64,000 bases of DNA from Tenuifilaceae bacterium CYCD (GTDB lineage: Bacteria > Bacteroidota > Bacteroidia > Bacteroidales > Tenuifilaceae). The stretch spans positions 2,976,001-3,040,000 of the forward strand of contig AP027304.1 in the NCBI GenBank assembly GCA_036322835.1, in the 5' to 3' direction. The position numbers were made by a program, and so were the translations under genes. The notes below the pieces were generated by a model. That model ran no database searches and was not told the origin of the DNA. It saw only the letters and a list, made by a program, of their open reading frames with translations. Numbering within the stretch: the stretch's first letter is position 1; every line of letters begins with the position of its first letter. Below are positions 60,154-64,000 of the stretch, piece after piece.

Positions 60154-61500
60154 CTATTTAACACCCAAATAATTCATGGGAGTTATGTTTTTGAGTTCAT
60201 TTTTAACAGAACCCGATATATTAAGACTATCAATAAACATTATGAAATCTTGTTGTGTGATTTTTTTATTGGTACGAGTTAGTTCTTTTAGTGCTTCATA
60301 TGGGTTTGGATATCCTTCTCTTCTGAGAATGGTTTGAATTGCCTCAGCTATTACCATCCAGTTGTTCTCTAGATCATTATTGATAGCCACGTTATTTACA
60401 ATTAACTTATCGAGACCCTTTGAAATTGATTTGATGGCAATGATTGTGTGCGCATAAGGGATTCCAATATTTCTTAAAACCGTGGAGTCTGTTAGGTCGC
60501 GTTGTAATCTTGAAATTGGCAGTTTGGCCGATAAATGTTCTAGAATTGCATTTGCCATGCCGAGGTTTCCCTCAGCATTTTCAAAGTCAATAGGATTTAC
60601 TTTATGTGGCATTGCAGAAGAACCTACCTCGCCTTGCTTAATCTTTTGCTTAAAGTATTCCATTGATATGTATGTCCATATATCTCTTGAAAAGTCTATC
60701 AGAATCGTGTTGATTCGTTTTGTTGCATCGAAAAGCGCTGCCAAGTTATCGTAATGCTCTATTTGTGTGGTGGTTTGCGAACGGGTAAGGTTTAGCGATT
60801 TGTTCACAAAGTTGTTGGCAAAATCAACCCAATTTATATTTGGGTAGGCCACAGAATGAGCATTAAGATTCCCTGTTGCTCCGCCAAATTTTGCCGAGTA
60901 AGGGACTGTTTGTAACTGCTTTAGTTGAATTTCTAACCTTTCAGCAAATACTCTAATTTCCTTTCCTAACCTTGTTGGTGATGCAGGCTGTCCATGGGTG
61001 TGGGCAAGCATGGGAATGTCGGCCCACTCTTTTGCATAGAAATTTAGCTTTTGAATGATACCTTCAATTAGTGGCAAATAACTATTGTGAATAGCATCGC
61101 GAAGCATTGCAGGGAATGCAGTGTTGTTAATATCCTGTGATGTGAGTCCAAAATGGATAAACTCTTTGTGCTCCGATAATTCTAACGCATCAAATTTTTC
61201 TTTCAGAAAATACTCTACCGCCTTAACATCATGGTTGGTAGTTGATTCGATTTGTTTTATGTGTAGGGCATCATTTTCGTTGAAATCCGATACTATTTGT
61301 CTCAACTTATCAAAATTGAAGGGTTGAAAACTTGCTAGTTGTGGTAATGGAATTTTGCAGAGCGCAATAAAATAATCCACTTCAACCCAAACTCTATACT
61401 TAATAAGTGCAAATTCTGAAAAGTAATGTTGAAGTTCATCAACTTTATCTCGATACCTACCATCGATAGGTGAAATTGCATTAAGTGATGTGAGTGCCAT
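60154..61500 (-). CDS. purB: Adenylosuccinate lyase
   Basis: The 448-residue protein starts at the ATG at 61500 (MALTSLNAISPIDGRYRDKV). The family signature is GSSAMPHKVNPIDFENAEGN, with the catalytic serine loop, and THGQPASPTRLGKE earlier. It catalyses two fumarate-releasing steps of purine synthesis, on SAICAR and adenylosuccinate. The open frame extends to 61527, but that extension lies over the promoter box, so the ATG is preferred. Length is normal. Confidence 0.93.
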   Translation of the reverse strand: MALTSLNAISPIDGRYRDKVDELQHYFSEFALIKYRVWVEVDYFIALCKIPLPQLASFQPFNFDKLRQIVSDFNENDALHIKQIESTTNHDVKAVEYFLKEKFDALELSEHKEFIHFGLTSQDINNTAFPAMLRDAIHNSYLPLIEGIIQKLNFYAKEWADIPMLAHTHGQPASPTRLGKEIRVFAERLEIQLKQLQTVPYSAKFGGATGNLNAHSVAYPNINWVDFANNFVNKSLNLTRSQTTTQIEHYDNLAALFDATKRINTILIDFSRDIWTYISMEYFKQKIKQGEVGSSAMPHKVNPIDFENAEGNLGMANAILEHLSAKLPISRLQRDLTDSTVLRNIGIPYAHTIIAIKSISKGLDKLIVNNVAINNDLENNWMVIAEAIQTILRREGYPNPYEALKELTRTNKKITQQDFIMFIDSLNISGSVKNELKNITPMNYLGVK

Positions 61501-61515
61501 ATCTGAAATTTTGCT

Positions 61516-61523
61516 CAAAGTTA
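61516..61523 (-). promoter_or_regulatory. Candidate -7 box for purB
   Basis: On the minus strand this reads TAACTTTG, 15-23 bp ahead of the ATG at 61500. No TTG is visible at -33. Confidence 0.4.
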
Positions 61524-61706
61524 GCAAACTAAGCCGATATATAGAAATTTGAATATAAATCTAATCCGTTATTTAACAAAGATTGATGTTTGTTGGAGGC
61601 AAATTTTAAAGCATTCGATTATTAATGATTGTTCTGATTTAAAAGAAATTTTTTCGAAGAAATTGCTAACTTCGTGGCATAATCAAAGGTGGATTAATCT
61701 ATATGG

Positions 61707-62471
61707 ATGATGACCCGCAAAATAAGAGTATCGGCTATTTCGTATTTAAACACTGCTCCGTTTGTTTACGGTTTGCAGCATTCTGATATTATAGATAACA
61801 TAGATATAACTTTCGATTATCCTTCCGAGTGTGCGCGTAAGTTACAGCAAAACGAGTCCGATATAGGTATTATTCCTGTTGCTGCATTGCTCTCACTTCC
61901 AATGTATGAGATTATTTCAGATTATTGTATTGGTGCTGTTGGCGCGGTGAGAACCGTTGCTTTGTTTAGTAACTCTCCTTTGGGAAAAATTGAAAGGGTC
62001 TATCTCGACTACCAATCCAGAACATCCGTTAATTTGGCTAAGATTCTTAGCAAGAAATTTTGGAAAATCAATCCGGAGTGGATACCATTTACACCTTCGC
62101 AGGATGCTAATGGACTAGAACCTCACGAAGGCCTTGTTATTATTGGCGATAGGGTGTTCAACTCCGAGAAGCACTATACGTACTGCTACGATTTAGCGGA
62201 GGAGTGGTTCAGGTTTACTGGGTTACCTTTTGTTTTTGCGGTTTGGGCTTCAGTTAAAACATTAGAAAAATATTTTGTTGATTCTTTCAATGGTGCACTT
62301 AGTCTGGGCTTAAGGAATATTCCTGAGGCAGTAGATAACTTTAACCTAAAATATATTGATAGGAGCGAGGCTATAAAATACTTAAATAGTAATCTGTCCT
62401 TTAATTTGGATGATAGTAAGAAAAAGGCCATTGAGATGTTTTTAAACCAAGTTAAAGAGGTAAATTTATGA
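61707..62471 (+). CDS. mqnA: Menaquinone biosynthesis protein MqnA (chorismate dehydratase)
   Basis: The 254-residue protein has the MqnA/MqnD periplasmic-binding-like fold: VSAISYLNTAPFVYGLQ, FDYPSECARKL, DIGIIPVAALL, SDYCIGAVGAVRTVALFSNS, DYQSRTSVNLAKIL and FTGLPFVFAVWASV. MqnA dehydrates chorismate to 3-enolpyruvylbenzoate, the first step of the futalosine route to menaquinone. MqnD is a related paralogue, but the overall pattern fits MqnA better. No other futalosine gene is in view. Confidence 0.85.
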   Translation: MMTRKIRVSAISYLNTAPFVYGLQHSDIIDNIDITFDYPSECARKLQQNESDIGIIPVAALLSLPMYEIISDYCIGAVGAVRTVALFSNSPLGKIERVYLDYQSRTSVNLAKILSKKFWKINPEWIPFTPSQDANGLEPHEGLVIIGDRVFNSEKHYTYCYDLAEEWFRFTGLPFVFAVWASVKTLEKYFVDSFNGALSLGLRNIPEAVDNFNLKYIDRSEAIKYLNSNLSFNLDDSKKKAIEMFLNQVKEVNL

Positions 62472-62498
62472 TAATAACTTTATAACACACATCTGCCT

Positions 62499-63449
62499 AT
62501 GATAGCAATCTTCTACAAGGCTTTCAATAAAATTGTTCATGAAATTGATGCTGAACGTTTGGCAGAAATCGATTATGAGGATTTATTCTGGGTTGATTTG
62601 GCAAACCCAACGGATGATGAACGGGAAGCTGTAGAGATTTTTTTTAGTATAAACCTTCAAACTCGTCAGCAGGTAGAGGAGATTGAGAGTTCGTCGCGAT
62701 ATTTTGAAACGGAAAATTTGATTATTACCAACTCAAACTTTCTTATCAATAGGGATAATGTTTACATTTCTGAGCCAGTGTCGTTTACGTTAAAGGACGG
62801 AATTCTTATATCGTCACGAATGGCCGATTTAAAGGCTTTTTCGGATACTATTCGTAAAATTTACTCTAACCATAAGGCTTACCCAACTGGATACCATGCA
62901 TTGATTGCACTTTTAGAAACTCGAATTGATTTAGATGCAGATATGGTGGAGGCCCTTGCCCGTGAAATTGCAATTTTAACCAAGAAATTGCGGATTGCCG
63001 AGGATCTTGATGAGGAATTAATCTTGGAGATTAACAAACTGCAGGAAAATACAATGTTAATCCGTGAAAACTTTATGGATAAGCAGCGAGTGGTGAGCGG
63101 AATCCTAAAAAGCGAGCGCTTCCCTAACGATACCTACCCGAAGTTAAACATTATGACACGAGATATTGGTTCACTTATTAACCATACCGATTTTAGTTTT
63201 GAGCGTTTGGAGTATTTGCAGAATACATTCTTGGGTCTTATTAACATTGAACAGAACAAGATTATAAAGATATTTACAGTGGTTTCGGTGGTGTTTATGC
63301 CTCCAACACTTATTGCTTCAATTTACGGAATGAACTTTACCTTATTTCCTGAGATAAAGTGGACATATGGTTATCCGTTTGCGTTAGCGCTAATGCTTCT
63401 TTCCTCTTTGTCAACACTATTTATTTTTAAGAAGAGGAAATGGCTTTGA
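62499..63449 (+). CDS. corA: CorA-family magnesium transporter
   Basis: The 316-residue protein has the CorA ending: a first transmembrane helix (VVSVVFMPPTLIASIYGMNF) containing the GMN motif at residues 277-279, and a second helix (PFALALMLLSSLSTLFIF) followed by a basic tail. The N-terminal cytoplasmic domain is helical as expected. CorA channels import Mg2+ (and sometimes Co2+). It follows mqnA by 28 bp. Confidence 0.9.
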   Translation: MIAIFYKAFNKIVHEIDAERLAEIDYEDLFWVDLANPTDDEREAVEIFFSINLQTRQQVEEIESSSRYFETENLIITNSNFLINRDNVYISEPVSFTLKDGILISSRMADLKAFSDTIRKIYSNHKAYPTGYHALIALLETRIDLDADMVEALAREIAILTKKLRIAEDLDEELILEINKLQENTMLIRENFMDKQRVVSGILKSERFPNDTYPKLNIMTRDIGSLINHTDFSFERLEYLQNTFLGLINIEQNKIIKIFTVVSVVFMPPTLIASIYGMNFTLFPEIKWTYGYPFALALMLLSSLSTLFIFKKRKWL

Positions 63450-63512
63450 GATTTGGCGCTGGAAGTAGAATTTAGAATGTAATGACCTTATAAACAGGAT
63501 AAAAAATATACG

Positions 63513-64000
63513 ATGAATATTTCTGGTTTAAGTTGGTTCAGGTTTATAGCAATTATTGGATTGTTATTGGCGTTGTGTTCGAGTTCTAGCGCCCAAACCG
63601 ATAGAAACTCCAAGTTGGTTTATAAAATCAACATCAAGGAAAGTATTATGCCCGCTGCATGGCGACAGGTTAAGGTAGGCTTTGATGAGGCAAATAAGCA
63701 AAATGCCGATATCATACTAATTCATATGAATACCTATGGTGGAATGGTTGATGTGGCAGACTCAATACGAACAAAGATTCTGAATAGCCCAATCCCTGTT
63801 TGGGTTTTTATTGATAATCAGGCAGCATCGGCAGGCGCATTAATCTCTATTGCTTGCGATAGCATTTATATGCGAAAAGGTGGAAGCATTGGTGCTGCAA
63901 CTGTTGTTGACCAATCGGGCAATGTGGTTCCAGATAAGTTTCAGTCGTTTATGCGAAGCACAATGCGTGCAACTGCCGAGGCAAAAGGAAAGGATACAAT
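63513..64000 (+). CDS. NfeD-family membrane serine protease (partial, C-terminus outside window)
   Basis: The first 162 residues are visible. A signal or membrane segment (FRFIAIIGLLLALCSSSSAQ) is followed by a ClpP-class protease domain: ADIILIHMNTYGGMVDVADS, then PVWVFIDNQAASAGALISIA with the nucleophile serine in ASAGA, and SIGAATVV. This is the start of the NfeD (STOPP-associated) family, usually with C-terminal transmembrane helices and an OB domain. It begins 64 bp after corA. Confidence 0.85.
   Translation, partial: MNISGLSWFRFIAIIGLLLALCSSSSAQTDRNSKLVYKINIKESIMPAAWRQVKVGFDEANKQNADIILIHMNTYGGMVDVADSIRTKILNSPIPVWVFIDNQAASAGALISIACDSIYMRKGGSIGAATVVDQSGNVVPDKFQSFMRSTMRATAEAKGKDT

Overview
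The window looks like chromosome from a member of the Bacteroidota, most likely Bacteroidales or a related order. Supporting signs are: several promoters with the phylum-specific -33 TTG / -7 TAnnTTTG pattern (before dnaN, a lipid kinase gene, the HU gene and both tRNA-Ser genes); GldF/GldG-type transporter genes followed by a DUF4340 gene; a BACON/LamG/PKD surface protein; a lipoprotein dipeptidyl peptidase III; LytTR and AraC-type regulators with the architectures usual in this phylum; LpxB (Gram-negative envelope); and moderately AT-rich DNA. The species is not identifiable from what I can see. Layout: 1-4697 is the N-terminal 1565 residues of a giant secreted multidomain protein on the minus strand, visibly richer in GC than its neighbours. 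4.9-10.4 kb holds a degenerate GIY-YIG protein, a TPR/AraC membrane regulator, an Mpv17-like membrane protein, a 49-residue membrane protein and an ADP-forming acetyl-CoA synthetase. 10.5-14.6 kb is very AT-rich and holds lightly characterised genes: a formylglycine-generating-enzyme-like secreted protein, an N-formylglutamate amidohydrolase and two small secreted proteins. 14.8-24.0 kb is a dense plus-strand housekeeping run: surE, a small membrane protein, lpxB, a SpoIID-like protein, gldF, gldG, a DUF4340 protein, dnaN and a DEDDh exonuclease. 24.0-28.9 kb groups two PAP2 phosphatases, an LtaS-like phosphoglycerol transferase and a divergent diacylglycerol-kinase-like enzyme, which together suggest a lipid/phosphoglycerol cycle. 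28.9-36.4 kb carries FAH, BaiN/YhiN, HD, HAD, MltG, aminotransferase and small conserved genes. 36.4-44.6 kb is the accessory region: a DUF3800 protein, an AT-rich membrane protein, a stand-alone LuxR-type HTH whose start codon abuts one arm of a 13-bp inverted repeat, conserved-looking small proteins of unknown function, a 20-21-bp minisatellite, an L,D-transpeptidase-like protein, an amidohydrolase, an alpha/beta hydrolase, and a BRO-family gene broken by a frameshift. It is the best place to look for an undescribed system. 44.9-64 kb returns to core genes: M23/LysM peptidase, HEAT protein, aldo/keto reductase, htpG, a membrane-anchored degenerate receiver, dipeptidyl peptidase III, class III aminotransferase, LytTR regulator, SPOUT methyltransferase, HU, two tRNA-Ser genes, an MsbA-like ABC exporter, purB, mqnA, corA and a truncated NfeD-type protease. 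Intergenic DNA holds several families of short palindromic or low-complexity repeats; some run into ORF ends and alter predicted termini. I saw no rRNA genes, insertion sequences, transposase genes or CRISPR arrays. All function calls come from reading the translations; no database search was possible.
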